Position numbers and translations under genes: made by a program. Below are positions 47,437 to 60,249 of a DNA stretch of 64,000 bases, piece after piece; within the stretch, counting starts at the first letter, position 1, and each line of letters opens with the position of its first letter. Source of the DNA: Hyphodiscus hymeniophilus (taxonomy: Eukaryota > Ascomycota > Leotiomycetes > Helotiales > Hyphodiscaceae); contig VNKQ01000008.1 of NCBI GenBank assembly GCA_016508695.1, forward strand, positions 868,001 to 932,000. Direction: 5' to 3'. The notes under the pieces were generated by a model that did not search any database, was not told the DNA's origin, and worked only from the letters and a program-made list of their open reading frames with translations.

Positions 47437-50400
47437 TTAGATGAGGAATGCACAAAAGGCGAGCGTCGCCGCCGTCATGGCGAGGATAAATCTTGATGGT
47501 TGGAGATTGGTCGAAGAACTGGGGTTTGTGACTTGAGCGGGGCTGGTGCTTGTTGAGGATCCCGAGAATGTCGGGCTAGTCAATGCGGCAGAAGGTGGCA
47601 GGCTCGCTGACACTCCAGTGGAAATGGCTGAAGATCCTGAGGACGACGTACTGGTCAAAGAGACAGAAGGTGACAGGCTCACTGACAATCCAGTGGAAAT
47701 AGATGAAGATCCTGAGGACGACGTACTGGTCAAAGCGGTCGAGGGTGGCAGACTTGTCGACACTTCAGTGTGCGTGGCCGAGGATCCTGAGAACGTCGGG
47801 CTTGCCAAAATGACTGAGGAATGTATCGCGGAACCTGTGCTGATAGGAATTATTGGAACAGAACTGGCGGAAACTTGACTTGTGACTTGGACGCTCGACG
47901 TTGGGGTTACTTCGGTACTTTTTGCAGAAGCCAGGACAGGACTCGTCGATGCCGAAACCTCGCTCTGTGGAGATTTGGCACTGCAGAAGCCGATGAATTG
48001 AGCGAACTGCGGATAGACGTAGATTTGAAGCGAAAGCTTTTGCTCGTCTCCGTGCGCAGCAACACATATTTGGCATGCGCTCAATTCGTCCTCAAATGGC
48101 GTACCACTAACACAGAGGGAATTATATATCTTCCCGACGTGCTGGGCTTCAACGAACGCGTTGTTACAATCGTCATAGCACATTGATGGAACTGTATTGG
48201 CTGGTAATGAAAGGGCGCGAGGCTTCAACTTCACAGCTGGATCCGTTTCTGCAGGAGGAAAAGAACTAAGCGATGCTTGAGAGGACCAGTCTCCCGTCGT
48301 AGAAGTCACCGTCTTCACTCCTTGTTTATCGGTGATTCTTGATACAATGAGCTGTTCCGCAAAAATATCAAACGAAAGTCCAAAGTCGTTCGGGTTCAGG
48401 TTGAAATATCCTTCGGTTGCTGGATACAAAGATGACTCGTCATCTTTCCAATGGACGTCCGTTATTGGAGGAGACATTATACAGTTTTCGGGCTCACAGG
48501 TATAATTTGCAAGGGGCGGATTCTCGAAGAACTCGCAGTGATCCGGCTTGGGGGGGTTGCAAACAAATCCTGGTGAGCAGCCCCAGGTTGCATCTTCTCC
48601 GGAGTCTTGCGGATTAAGAACCGGGGCAGTGTTTGTGGGCATCGGGCAAGTGATTACGCTTTGAGTAACTGTTTTGAAATCAGTATATATCGGAGAGTAT
48701 AGAAGAACTTCATTGACCTATAATGGTAGCTCCAACTGCTGGTAGTGTGCCGGTCTGGCTACCTGTACATACCTAGTCAGCATTTATCCTACAGTGAGAA
48801 TCGAGGCGGTATATATCTTAAGGAAGGTGACAATAAGAGGATATCCTTATCGATGCCCAAAGAATATGGCTCTGGAGTTGGAAGTTCAAGAAAACGAACC
48901 GAGCGTTATAGTCTTCGTGAACGACGTTGTTACTGCCGGAGAAACTGTGACCACTGCTGAGCCAGCCTCTATCAAAGTAGTTGAGAAGCCAGGCAAGCTT
49001 GACGTAACCACAGATAGAATTGTTGAAGCCGGTATGACTAGTGTATTGGCCGGAAGCGTTGTCTCAACGCCTGGCAAAATGCTAAATATTGTCGTAGGCA
49101 CAAAAACATAATTCGGCAAGCTAACAGAAGATGTCAATGTCAATCCAGGCTCTAAATCCGTAAAAGTCGTAATTGTTATAGACGGGACATTTATATCAAT
49201 GATTGTCGAAGCCAACGAGATTGATATCACTGTAGTCGGAACGGCCACGTCTAAAATGGATATTGAATCTTCAGTTAGTGTAGAATAGGACGTGATGGTC
49301 GTAGATGTTGGAGACGGGACATTTATATCGATGGTTGTCGAAGCCAACGAAATTGATATCTGGGTAGTAGGAACGACTACGTCTACAGTGGATAGAGAAT
49401 CTGTAGTAAGCGTGGAATAAGACGTGATGGTCGTTAAGGAGCCGCTTATCGATGTGGTGACCGTTGACGCCGGTATAGTGCTGGTGAAAGAGATCGTCTG
49501 GATCGAAACTGCAAACAAATATCAGCAAAGTCCGCTGCAAAGAAAGATAAGGGGGAATTACTACTGGTCATTGTTGAGGTAAAAGCTTGAGAAACTTAGC
49601 AAAGGTAAATTCTAGTAAGTGAGAAGACATACAAAAATCCAATGTGGTATATGACGTCTCCTTTGTCATATCAGCATTCCACTCAGTAAAGAGCCAGGGG
49701 AGGGCATACCGGCACCAAATCTGTCTCTGTAGTCGAATAGGTCTAAACAAAAATCCCACAGATCAGTATCCTCTCAATAAAAAAAGAGAAACACAAATAG
49801 CGCAAGAGGTCTTGGAAGTTCATAGGCTATGACCCCTTCCGCTGGAACAAACTCTTAAACGAGAATTGCCGAAGCTGAGTTCACCCAAATCGAGAGTAAT
49901 GTAAGCCTGCATACCGTAGAGTAGCTATCAGTGAGCTGTGAGAGTGGAATGTCAGCATATCGTTTTATGGGAGTGATTCAGGGAGGCGCTGCTTCTCATT
50001 GGACTTGGTGACTGACCGTTGAGAGGGCTAAGTAGGTTCTAGTGACATAGGATGTCTTTGTACTGTCTGAGGTTTGGGTCACCGGATAGCTCGTGCCTAC
50101 AAAATTCTTGAATCAGCATCAACGTGTTGAGTAGATTTGTGAGGTAGATCCATGGCACGTGCCCATCTCCGAGCTGATTCGCATTTGCAACTCTAAGCCC
50201 CTTGACGGCCCTGAAATCGAAGAAAAAGGTAAAATCGGCCTGGAAAACACGTACTATAAGTCAGAGTCGTAACATAAGTACTCGTGACGTCTAGAATAGA
50301 TAGGGACACCGAAGTTGTCTACAAGCATCAGCGTTTCTTCTTTTTGTAGATGTTTACTGGGCAAGATCAACGTACTGTCGACGTGGTTGAGTAGGTGAGG

Positions 50401-52138
50401 TCTGAGATAGACACAGAGGTCGAGATGCTAACGGAAGTTGTCTAAATAAATCAGCGTCTCTCTACGCAACGATTAGAAGGAAGGCTCGCGCACCGTCGTC
50501 GTCGTTGGGAGCAATGAAATCGATACTGTCGTATCAGTCAAATACGAAAGAGAAGTCGTGGTTGTGGGGACCTGGCAGCATTGATGTTAGCATTTCAGCT
50601 CAAGTCGAGGGAGCGCTTCTGTTTTATGCAAATTAAGCAAAAATAAACCTTAGACCCCAATCTCCCGATTTATGAAAAATTCGGAGTTCAGATAAGACAT
50701 TCAGACTTTGGAGAGATGAGAAGGGTAGAGTCTTTCTCGCTCAAAAGATTTCAACGATTAGGATTTGGATCGATGTTTTGAAACCCCCGAATATTTTTCA
50801 AATCCACACAATATCGGGCGGACATAGAGTTTCTTTATCAAACAGGGCTCGAGTGGGTTTGGTAAAAGAAGCTTGCTATGCCCAAAGAAGAAACATATAT
50901 ATGTTGGGAGGAAAGTCATGTGACTCATTGCTGTTTTCTACGAGTCGCATGATCTGACAGGCTTAATGGTCTTGGATACTATCCGTAGACTGCTCATCCT
51001 TCAATGATCGGCCGGAACAGCATATAAAATGCTTCAAAGCGTATTTGAAGGTCTTCGTAAGAATAGTGTCTGGGCTCAGGAAATGGCTTAAATTAATCAA
51101 AGTCCAAACTTACAGTCGTTGTGTATGAGGAGATGTAGGTTGAGGTCGTGGTCGAATAGCTCCATTCAGTTGTAGTGACGGGGTACCTTGGAGCTTGTGA
51201 GCTGGTGTCAATTTACTTTGGCACGGGGCTTACCCATATGAATTAGTAGTTGTAGTAGTGAGTAGAATTGACTGAGAGTGTCAGTGCCGGCTCGTCCCAA
51301 GTGCTCCAGTCCTTCCTTACTGTGGTAATATAATCTGTCTCGGTACATATTTCCCAAATGTAGTCTGTCGTTCTGTCAAAAATTTAGCATTTGCTTCACA
51401 AGGGATCCCCAACTGTCGCTGAACGTGTCATGTACAACCGACCGCGATAAGCCCTTTCCAACCTCAAATTTAACAGGTCTTAGATGATTTGGTACTCACG
51501 TCGAGTAGTCTACGTCTGTTTCTGTAGAGTACGAATAGATATCGCTTGTGGATATCTCGTAGATTGTTGAGAGATCCACTTCAGTCAGATAACTGGTGGC
51601 TATTGAAGTGACTGTTGACACCAAGGACAAGGTTTTGGTCTCATAGCATGTCTCGGTCGTCTGATACCAGTCAGCAAGATACCAAAGGAAAAAACATTCC
51701 ACGAACCGTCGTCCAATAGTGTACAGGAATGTCTGTTGTCACGCTGTGTCTTGTTAGTTTCTACGTCTGGCTTTTCGTTTTCGGCACTCACTATACAGTC
51801 GAAGCTGGGGGAGGTCTGTGGATTCATTAGCCAAGCTTCTGGAAAGCTCTCAATGGATCGACTCACCTCTTGGTCGTTGTACTCGTTATTGTGATTGTGC
51901 AGGTTTCCACTATGGTTTTTCCGGGACATCGATCACAGTCATGTCCCCCTTGTTCCCCCTGCTTCGTAGTTGTAACCGTGACTACTGGACAAGTGGCGCA
52001 GTTTCCCTTGAATCCTACAACTTGAGGTTGCGGTGCTGCCGTTGTTGTCGCTGCAGCGCTTTCGGTCGAGTTCGAATATTGGCCTTGCGCAAGCCCCGCC
52101 AGCCCTGCCAATAGCCAACATCTCCTGTTCCAAATCAT
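47437..52138 (-). CDS. Large secreted Ser/Thr-rich GPI-type wall protein, many short exons
   Basis: One gene rather than the several short frames it appears as. The start at 52138 gives a signal peptide (MIWNRRCWLLAGLAGLAQG), then Ser/Thr-rich sequence and a Cys pair (NCATCPVVTVTTTKQ; CDRCPGKTIVETCTI). The first exon ends at 51867 (gtgagt). From 51.9 to 49.5 kb the coding text is chopped into many exons of about 20-200 nt, for example TETCYETKTLSLVSTVTSIA, each ending in clear gtgagt- or gtaagt-like donors. A larger exon near 49508-48890 carries two long repeats. The last exon (about 48660-47437) has a Cys-rich domain (CSPGFVCNPPKPDHC) and a 25-residue Ser-rich repeat. The end SRFILAMTAATLAFCAFLI is a GPI-attachment tail. 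I could not fix every exon. Probably a cell-wall or adhesin-like protein. Confidence 0.7.
47546..47805. repeat. In-gene minisatellite, 75 bp unit, about 3.3 copies
   Basis: Unit recognisable by gaagatcctgaggacgacgt. On the minus strand it encodes 25-residue repeats such as STSSSGSSAISTGVS of the wall-protein stalk. Two central copies are nearly identical, which suggests recent expansion. Confidence 0.85.
49150..49440. repeat. In-gene tandem repeat, about 132 bp, two copies
   Basis: Two close copies encode, on the minus strand, TTITSYSTLT...VPTTQISISLAST...DINVP in the wall protein. They differ by scattered substitutions, and a third diverged copy may precede them. Confidence 0.75.
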
Positions 52139-54620
52139 TCTATATTTTATCCGCAACAAGCGGAAACGAACGTATCGAAACAGCGATCTTGCTGTATTCG
52201 CGAGCGAGTGTGAGAAGATTGCGATTTCAGGGACAGGAACAAAGCGATTGAATGCAGACTCCAGGAAACGATGGGCCTGGCGTTCTATACGATCAAAGGC
52301 AGGTCAGCCTTGGGCTGAAGGTCGGACGAGTCCACACGGCAGAACCAATAAGCCAGTCGTGATTCAATGTACCACTTTCAATGCGATATGTTTTCAAGAT
52401 GCAGCAATGTCAAGTCCGAAAGCATGCAGCCTTTGCCACCGTGTGTTTGACAAAGACAGAATGAAGAAACAAGTTGGTCCATAAATCCTTATTCAGCCAG
52501 GTTCTGAAAGAAGAAAATAGCTATGGCACCCTTGTCATGAAATGAACCGCCGGATTCAACAAAGGACATCCAGACCACGTTGCTTTGGATTGAGAAAGCC
52601 CTGGTGAGACGAGTTTGCAGGGGTAAGTTACGACTGGACGGACCAAAAGCATATCATAGAGCCGGAAATCCTCAGGGTATGGAGGATGGTTGCTGCAGGT
52701 TGGATTACGACTCTCCGAGTTCGAGGCGGATTTGTGGAACCACCCATCCGAAAAGAATTCTGAGCCTCATCGAGTTCATCACACCGTCCTCGCATGCGGG
52801 TGAGGCGATCCTTCAGTCGTCGAGCCGCGACCTAAAATCCCCAATTTGTGCCTGAAAATAGAGACTATCAAACGGGCACCGCTGGCAATAGCCTCGCACG
52901 AGGAACGCACATCGTCGAAGCTGAGTCGAGAGGTTTTCAATGCATTGCGACCCTCGGGAGTCAAGCCAGGTGGCTTTAGACAATGGCATGAGCCGATGGT
53001 TAGTAGACCTGTTTTCCGTACGTTGATTTCTGGCTGTGGTGCCCAGGTGTAGAGTCTGGAGCGATTCTAGGGGCCATCTGGACTCGCTCGATCCGCCGAG
53101 CAGCAAGTTCAGGTCACATCGTGGAGGGAATTCCGTGAGCATGTGGCGATCTTGGAGGAGTCTGATGTGAGGTAAGGAGCGAGAGTTCGTGGGGTGAGTA
53201 CTGCATGTGGCGTGCAGTGCCCGTGCAGGTGAGAGGTGTGAAGGATCGAGAATAGGATGGTTGTTCGGGCGCAATTTGTTGTCCTGATGTGATTCGCCTG
53301 ATAGACAAGGTAGGTACATACTGTACCACCCCGCGCAGAAGTCCAGCCCCTGTGATAAGCAACTCTTAGCGTGCCACTAGGGTCAGGTTCCGGGTGAACC
53401 GTGCTGAAAGGCTGGAGAGGCTGGAGAGGCTGGAGAGGCTTTCTTCAGACGACAGCATTTGCTCTACATTCCACCAACACACCTCCATCCTTCGTATCAG
53501 GATGGTGGACCACCTCTGTTCCCGCCCGTGTCTCAAGTGGTGAGAGAACCCTCTATTGGACTTTGAGAACTGCCTGCAGAGCCTCAAACAGAACCTACTG
53601 CACTGGTGAAGGCTAGAAGGAGCTAAAGCTATTCCTCCTTCACCACTTGACTCTGGAGGATAATATCGGTGTACTTCTTTTAAGCCTCAGTACTGCAGTG
53701 GTTGGCTTGCAAGATGGTTAAGGAGACCATCCTCCTCAATGTACGATTTCTCGGAAAGTCGAATCTTGCAGGATATCTTCTATCCTTCAACTCGGCCAAA
53801 ACCTTCGAGCAGCCAAGACCTTGCAAACAACTTACTATCGTATGGAATGTCCACTTGCAAGCCTTCAACTAGACTGCCTGCTCTCTTCCGAGAAGCAGAG
53901 CTTCGGGTCAAACCTCAGCGTCCATCGGTAAGTGAACCATACAGATGTTGAATTCGCCCAACATGTATCTGAGTATTGGTTTCTGAACTCTTGAAATGCA
54001 GCCTTCTCACAAGCGTAGGAATCCTTTCTATTGATATTTAATGGTAAATTTGCCTATTCGTTCAAATCCAGGATACCAACTCTGTGAAACTTAGTCGGAG
54101 AAGAGCTAAATCGCCAGGTATTTGGTTTTCGTGGTTCTCGTGACTCGTGATGGGGGGGTCGCCACGAGGCTGAAGAAATGTGGTGTGCTACAGGGGTTTA
54201 TAGGCAGGCTAAGGCTCAAAGAGTGTCAATACATGAAAGCCATGTAGCCATGCAGGTGCAGGCATATCCTTCTCCATCCATATAAGGCCTTCGGAGCGGG
54301 CGGGATTCCCACAGGGCTAGTTGCGAGGTGAGGAGGGGGGTCGTATCCCCTTCCCGCACGCACTTTAGGTGGAGAGCACCTTCGATCTGCTGTTTGTTTT
54401 TCGAGCCTATCATTGTAGACAAAGGACGTAAAATGCTGACCTGTGTGGTTGATGGTGGCGAATTCGATTAATTGATCCCACTGGCTCTTTGTTCTTGGAT
54501 CTCCCATCAGCGAGAACTAGGTGTTGTGCATACGTGCAGTATGCATTCACCTAGAATTGGACGAGCCTATTCAACTTCTATACTCATCAAAGATAGTTGA
54601 GTCGATCTCCTCTGATCTCC
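52139..54620. other. Intergenic, no supported gene
   Basis: 2.5 kb between the divergent wall-protein and kelch-protein genes. Frames such as 52813..53319 (-) have no recognisable motifs. A perfect triplet of ggctggaga (9 bp) lies at 53410..53440. Confidence 0.5.
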
Positions 54621-57207
54621 ATGGCCATGTCGATACTTTCATTGATTGTTGCGGCGTTATATGTGCGACTTGCAGCCGGACAACAGGCAGGATGGCAGCC
54701 CGACGAAGTCAACACGACCATGTGTTACTGGCAGAATCCCCGTGGTATGCTTGGTTGAACCTTTCGGATTTCCCGCCGGTTTCTTGAGCACAATTGACGG
54801 TGTAGTAGCTGGAGTTATTCGCGACACTCTTTACCTCGACGGAGGCTATCTGTGGTGGAATCCTGGATTGGCGGATGGGAGCTATGCTGGCCCAACTGCG
54901 GATGGTATGCATGTAACTAAACAGCTGTTGATTCCATGGCTAAACTATGCAAGGAAATCCACTTGGTGATGTCTACCTGCTCAATTTCAGTACTCCCTTC
55001 AATACTTCTCAAAATATCAGCGAAATTTTGGGGACAATCTCGAAAGCTTCGGGTGGCAGTGGTGATGCAAACAACATTGGCCCACAGTATGTCGATGGGA
55101 CAATGTTTGCAAACGACTTTGAGTGGTTCACATATGGTGGACTGCTTGCTGATACACTTGCGTTCCAAAATCCCGATGCACAATCTGTCGCTGTATACGA
55201 AAAATATCCGCAAGTTTCTTCGAGGCAGTTTTCCCCGGGGTACATTCTCGATGACTTACCGACAGACATGAATAGGTATATCGCGTTTGGTGCAGGTGTC
55301 AGCGTACCTTCAGAAAACCTCGGATTCTATTTCGGAGGGCTGAGATCCTCGACTTGGGGAGACATAGTGCTGGGCACATCCAATGAAACGCTCAATGCCG
55401 ATGTTGAATCTTTAACGTTGATTGAATTGGACATGTCTGTGCAGCAAAAGGAGGTTTGGAGCAATCAAACTCTGCCTAACTCGGTCCCAGGCCGGGCCAG
55501 TGCAGAGATTGTATGGGTTCCCGTGTCCGAGCAAGGCGTCCTCGTGGCAATGGGCGGCGTCATCGATCCTGTCTTTGCGTCCATCAGCCTAGCCAACAAC
55601 GACTCCACCAATAAAGCGAGCGTAGGTCTATTTGGACGAAGCGATGATCTCTGCTGACGAGCTCTCAGGAAGCAACAAGTCCTGGATTCATGCAGACTGT
55701 ATCAGTTTATGATATTGCAAACAAAGTTTGGTACAATCAAGTCACATCCGGAACTGTCCCCCCTCAACTAACAGAAGGCTGCACGGTCGTTGCTTCGGCG
55801 GACGATGGGTCGAGCCACAACATCTACTGGTACGGAGGTTTTGATGGGCTTGACGAGTCTGGAACCTACTCAGACGACGTTTGGATTCTGTCGGTACCAT
55901 CCTTCATGTGGATGAAGTTTGCGACCGGCAATCCAACACATGCTCGAGCTGGTCACAGATGTGTAAAGCCGTATCCTGATCAAATGTTCGTTATTGGCGG
56001 TCAAGCTTCTTTCCCGGACTCGGGCCCTCCCCTGTGTCTTGACGGAGGAATCATTCAAATCTTCAATCTCAGCAGCGGAGATTGGTTAGATTCGTACGAT
56101 CCCAAGACGTGGAGTAACTACACGGTTCCCGACATGATCGTTCAGATGATCGGTGGCAATGGCGGTGGCGGAGCAACACAAGCAGCTCCAACTCCAAATG
56201 GATTCGCCAACTCGAGTTTGAATGCTGTCTTCAAACAATCTTACAATGCAACCAAAATCACCACTTGGTATCCTTATCAACCCGCCACAAGCTCTCCTAC
56301 TAGTCGTCCAACAGTCCCTGTAACAGCAGTTCGAAAGTCGGGAACCCCATCGTATCTTGCTCCGGTACTTGGAGTAGTTTTGGGTCTCTTCTTCATCACT
56401 CTGTTCATCCTAGGATGCCTGCTCTACCGCCGCAGAAAGTTCTTAAGAATCAACAACGGCAGCAGTCCAAGCGAAAATGGAACGATGAGCAATCATTTCT
56501 GGGTCTCGAACTGGCTTCGAGCTACGCCGGCAGACGCCAAAGCGCCTACCGTTACAACAGATGAGACTCCCACGTCTCCATACGAATATGAGAGACCGGA
56601 CATGCAAGAAGTCGGTGGAACACAAGTCCACGAGATGATGGGTATGTTCTGTTTGAGAGCTCCCTCCGAATGCATCAAGCTGACAAAAGCAGACACATCC
56701 AAACCAGTGGAACTTCACGACACAGGTTTCGTACCACTTGGAGTAGGTCGCAGCAACCTCGCTGCATCACCGTCCGTGACTTCACAGACCAGTCAAGCCA
56801 GCACCGTCTCTCGGGACTCGCACCACTCACGGCCAGCTGTCTCCCCTATGCAACACACCCGTGCCGACTCCCCATCTCTCGGTGGACTCCCCGAAAACCC
56901 GCGTATCACATCTGGCGTATCTATTATCTCCGACTCTGATCGGGGCCATTTAAGAGGAATCAGCGAGACCAGCGTCAGCACCGATGGCGTCTACGCCACG
57001 CCTTTGGAAAGTGGGGTCGCGCTGGGCGGGCTCCCACCTTTAACAGTAGAGAAAAGACCAAATGTTGTGAGTCCGCTCACGCCGTCGCATGGCTCGAATG
57101 AGGCGAGTGAATATCTGGACGCGAGTCCAGCTTCGCCGACGAGCCCGACGCCGAGTCAGAGAAGGAAGAGTAATTTTGCGGAGGGTTTGCCCGAGGCCAG
57201 AAAGTAG
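54621..57207 (+). CDS. Kelch-repeat type I membrane protein
   Basis: Exons 54621..54744, 54809..54904, 54954..55621 and 55669..57207 (all GT/AG, consistent phases) give 808 residues. The signal peptide MAMSILSLIVAALYVRLAAG leads into an extracellular kelch beta-propeller: RDTLYLDGGYLWWNP, GFYFGGLRSSTWGD, VVASADDGSSHNIYWYGGFD, ARAGHRCVKPYPDQMFVIGG. Several N-glycosylation sequons are visible. One transmembrane segment lies at about 525-548 (LAPVLGVVLGLFFITLFILG), followed by RRRK, then a long Ser/Pro-rich cytosolic tail of about 260 residues with many possible phosphorylation sites. This layout is common in Pezizomycotina and suggests a surface sensor or wall-associated protein; the ligand is unknown. 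Confidence 0.88.
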
Positions 57208-57903
57208 GCGGGTTAGATTGTACGTGTATATGATTTATGAGGAATGATGGCGTGGCGCTGGATGTGAAGCATAGGTACTACTTTATTAATTTCGTTCTTG
57301 CTATCACTTCTAAGGAATTAGCACTTGGTCAGTACGCTTTCGCCATCCATGCCAGTTGATGTTTATATTCCCCACTCCAAAGATACTGTCCCAGCCACGA
57401 CTTGTTGTCTCCGGCAACTTACAAACTTAGAAATCGACCTTCAAGTCCCCCAAGGTTGCCAATACTGAAGAGTCTCTATTTTAGCAACAGCGTAAGGGGT
57501 CTGAGACCTTAAGCTTCTGCCACCTGATCAAGTTATTCACAGCATCTGCAGCGTCGACATCGTGAACATCGTTTTAGATATGAATGATGCCTTGGTCTTG
57601 CCCTTCATCATCTAGAAGTCTCTGGAAGAGGTTCTCGCTCGTTTATCCGACCTCTAGGTCTCATTCTCGATCGCCCACTCGCTACCCGATATTTCAGGAT
57701 CTGCCCCTCTGTCAGGGCAAATAATATCTTCGAAGCGCATTTATGGAAGAATGAAAAAGGCTCAATTGAACGAGAACCGAGTACAGAGGCATCGCGCTAA
57801 ATTCACGCTAAAAATGTAGGTACCTACCTACCGATGTCACCTTGCGCGAGGTGCTCAATCGACAGACGGACTTGCAGACATCTATCTCAGACGACCATTC
57901 AAC

Positions 57904-59908
57904 ATGACTTCAAAGGAGCAAGACCAGGAAGGAGTCCTCGGACAGCCATCCAACGGCCAATTGAAAAGTTCAACTGAGAGATATGCTAGGTATGTAAGGA
58001 TTACACGAAAAGAGTCTTCAACCTCTGAGAAGCGGCTCCCCTCAATTTCAGTCTGAGAAAGCGCCCCGCCATATCTTCCATACATTACATAGTCTCTTGG
58101 GGTTCTGAGCTTCAGTCTATCAAATACCTAGAAGATCACACATCTCAGCAGAGAACATCTGAGACATTTCTCATCATTCATCTATACTCATTCCTTTTTC
58201 CTTTTTCTCCCAACTCCCTAACCAAAATCAGTCGCTTCTGCGTCCGCCTTTTTGCTGACATGGCCCAGTGAGAGCTCACTCACCGACATAGATTCGAGCG
58301 CACTCCTTAACAACGCAGAAGGCGAAGCAAAGGATATCATAGGCGCCGCTTCGATGTATCGCTTTGAGCATTTCGGCCAGCCAACAAAGAATGTTCCCTA
58401 TCAGAGCCCTTACCCCGCCCAACCGAACTCGAAAGAGCCAAAGCCTGTCGCAAAGGAAGTCGCTATGTCACACCAAGGTGTTGACCTCACAGCTGAAGGA
58501 AATCAGGGCTCCACCACTATCTCTTGGCAGTAAGTCGCGAATAATCCAAGCCTCCTGCTGCGGCCATTGACACCCATGCAGTGATCCCCATCCCATCTTT
58601 GTCATCCTCCTCGTCGGCCCTGAAGAGGTCCCGTTCGGTATCCAGAAGGATCTTCTTTGCGCCCAATCCCCTTACTATTGTCGAGAGTTCTCTCAAGCCC
58701 TGATTGACAGAGTCGAATATGTTGTCAAACTACCTGACACCGATGTCTTCTCATTTGGCTGCTTTCAAAACTTTGTTTATACAGGTGACGTCTATAATAA
58801 GCGTGGCGGAGACATGGCTCCTGATTATCCAATTTTGATGGGGGTTTGGAAGCTTGCTACTCACTTAAGAATGGCTTCTTTAAGAGTTGCCGTATTAGAT
58901 GCCATGGCTGAGCGACGTCAACAAACAGGCTTCATTCCTAGCTCTCAGTTACTGGTCGAAGCTTGGAGACAGACTGAGGACGATAGCGGTCTTCGAAAGA
59001 TGTTGATTGAATGGGCCGCTGAGCACAGTCAGTTTTTCACTACTCTCGTATCTTTCGTTCCTCAGCGGGAGTGGATGATGCTTTTGCTCGATCTAAGTTT
59101 GTACTCATTCTAACTCCATCCAGTGCGATCTAACCCACAGAAGCGTAACGCGTTCGTTGGGACTCTTCCCAAGGATATTCTGAGCGCACTTGTCATCGTC
59201 CTCAGCGACATGCCGTCTGGCTTCCCCGCTCCGGCCAACTCATCCTACGAGCCTCAACACGCTGTAAGGCATCATCATCTCTTCCACAATCCTGATGAAA
59301 TAGAGGTTGCGGTTGCTGAACCAACACGCAAGCGCTCCCGAAAATCAGCCATTGACCTCGCCAATTCCGCCCCGGATGAGGCTGTCGAAGTCAAGCTCGC
59401 CGTCAAAAAGCCTGCACGCAAATCTGAGCCTTCTCGCAAGTCCGAATCTAGTCGTCGAGTGAATAGACGTGCTTCAGCCCCTGCTCTTGTAACCGTCGAC
59501 AATGATCTAACCTTTACCCCGGAGAAGGAGATGGAATATTGCCGGGATCTGATCAAACGCATGAACTCAGGCCCGGGCTACTGGACTCGATACGTGCCGA
59601 ATTTCAAGAAGCCTGTTGATCCTATAGCCGATAACGCCCCCAATTATTTCGATGTTGTCAAGAAGCCAATGTGTCTAAATATGATGAAGACTAAGATGGA
59701 TAATGGCGAGTATGCTAATGGTGCGGAGTTTCACGCGGACATCCAACTCATCTTCCAAAACTGCTACGAGTATTGGACTCCTGACGATCAAATCTGGAAA
59801 GAGTGTGAGGTCTTCGAGAACTTCTTCAACATTCAGTGGGCTCAAAGGAACAAATACGCCGCCAGTAAGAGGTACGCCACCTCAATCAAGACTGAAGTCA
59901 TGAGTTGA
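57904..59908 (+). CDS. BTB/POZ-bromodomain fusion protein
   Basis: Exons 57904..57989, 58269..58529, 58582..59096 and 59124..59908 would give 548 residues. A BTB/POZ-like domain occupies about 118-225 (HPIFVILLVGPEEVPFGIQK, LLCAQSPYYCREFSQALI, FGCFQNFVYTGDVYNK). A basic Ser/Lys linker (RKRSRKSAIDLA; KKPARKSEPSRKSESSRR) precedes a C-terminal bromodomain at about 423-523 (EYCRDLIKRM; NYFDVVKKPMCLNMMKTKM; LIFQNCYEYW). The Asn that normally contacts acetyl-lysine (second N in NxxxYN) is Trp here. The join at 59097..59123 would be a 27-nt intron, too short to be safe; the alternative is donor gtatct at 59047 to acceptor cccacag near 59141. BTB proteins act as oligomerisation or Cul3-adaptor modules and bromodomains read chromatin, so a nuclear role is inferred. 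Confidence 0.83.
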
Positions 59909-60249
59909 TCCCCGGGAATGAGATGAGATGGAACGGTGCACTGATTTCCCTATGCTCCTGTTGGCCTGAAATCACGACTTTAAATCTAAGTTCAAATGAT
60001 TTTCCGTTTTCCACTGCACTTTCTTTATTTGTTTTCGGCTCGAAAATGGGTTGCATGAGCTTGGTGTTGGGGACATGGATGGCTTCTCTTTGGCGGTTTT
60101 CATTTAGATGGTGTATTGCGTGGCACCCAGCTTTCATACGGGCAATTATCACGTAGTGCATGGATTAACTCGGCGTCAAATCTCGAACACAATTGTTTTC
60201 GCCATTTCCCCAAGCCCTCTCAAGTTCCCTAATCTTGGAGGCTCTCCTC

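Noticed and set aside
48790..49111. Plus-strand Val/Thr-rich open frame
   Set aside because: It is the antisense shadow of the wall-protein repeats on the minus strand.
52813..53319. 168-codon minus-strand frame
   Set aside because: No motif, no supported start and no splice partner; composition looks like chance translation.
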